5,331 nt of DNA, taken from the NCBI GenBank assembly GCA_014871665.1, contig WGSL01000098.1:1-5331 (forward strand), written 5' to 3'. Position 1 is the stretch's first letter. Each line of letters starts with the position of its first letter. Position numbers and translations under genes: made by a program. The notes under the pieces are model-generated. The model had not been told where the DNA came from, did no database searches, and worked only from the letters and a program-made list of their open reading frames with translations. Below are positions 5,323 through 5,331 of this stretch, piece after piece. The stretch is from Collinsella sp. Lineage in GTDB: Bacteria > Actinomycetota > Coriobacteriia > Coriobacteriales > Coriobacteriaceae.

Positions 5323-5331
5323 GTGTCTGAC

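Larger units (their letters stand above)
3798..5326 (-). mobile_element. IS110-family insertion sequence, IS1111-like subgroup, apparently intact
   Basis: The element holds one full-length DEDD recombinase gene, a 13-bp inverted repeat pair just inside its ends (TATGACCCAATCC at 3800-3812, GGATTGGGTCATA at 5310-5322), about 110 nt of non-coding DNA upstream of the gene and about 265 nt downstream. Subterminal inverted repeats plus a long non-coding end after the gene are traits of the IS1111 subgroup; classic IS110 members lack the repeats and carry the RNA upstream. A CT dinucleotide borders both ends (3796-3797 and 5327-5328) and is my best candidate for the recombination core; TC, shifted by one base, fits equally. 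No longer target duplication is present, as expected for the family. The interior is distinctly more GC-rich than the kinase and rnd genes. Exact ends could be off by a few bases. Confidence 0.85.

Noticed and set aside
3999..5330. Plus-strand open frame of 443 codons across the IS
   Set aside because: It is a shadow of the GC-rich transposase gene: Arg/Gly/Pro/Ala-rich, no domain, and it covers the transposase completely.

Overview
The window looks like chromosomal DNA from a gut actinobacterium of class Coriobacteriia, most likely Collinsella or a close relative. This rests on the moderately high GC content of the housekeeping genes, the gene families present and the style of the proteins; no rRNA or marker gene confirms it. 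Three parts can be told apart: a leftward secreted dipeptidase gene, a divergent pair of housekeeping loci, and an apparently intact IS110-family insertion sequence.

Region 1-1087 (minus strand) is the N-terminal 362 codons of a secreted C69-family dipeptidase whose 3' end lies outside the window. Its 5' side (1088-1313) is AT-rich and carries several short direct and inverted repeats that look like regulator sites. Next comes a strong leftward intrinsic terminator (1314-1360). It closes a two-gene unit: a diacylglycerol/lipid-kinase gene (1497-2414, minus) followed after 9 nt by a 30-codon membrane mini-protein gene (1395-1487, minus) whose Shine-Dalgarno overlaps the kinase stop codon. A divergent intergenic stretch (2415-2512) separates these from ribonuclease D (rnd, 2513-3646, plus).

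Downstream of rnd are a 12-bp perfect hairpin and a ~98-nt imperfect palindrome. Immediately beyond the palindrome sits a ~1.53-kb IS110-family element (about 3798-5326) with 13-bp subterminal inverted repeats. It encodes a full-length DEDD recombinase on the minus strand (4077-5198). The short upstream end, long non-coding downstream end and inverted repeats fit the IS1111 subgroup.

The most interesting signal is in the ~260-nt non-coding end downstream of the recombinase. It folds into a stem-internal loop-hairpin whose two loop strands match the two DNA flanks of this very insertion (AGCGAAAnCGG for one side, CTGAC for the other). A neighbouring segment matches the predicted circular junction of the element (GTCTCATAT). 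This is the layout expected of a bridge RNA/seekRNA, and it allows both the empty target site and the unseen right flank to be predicted. The unusual point is that the site recognised appears to be the foot of an intergenic palindrome.
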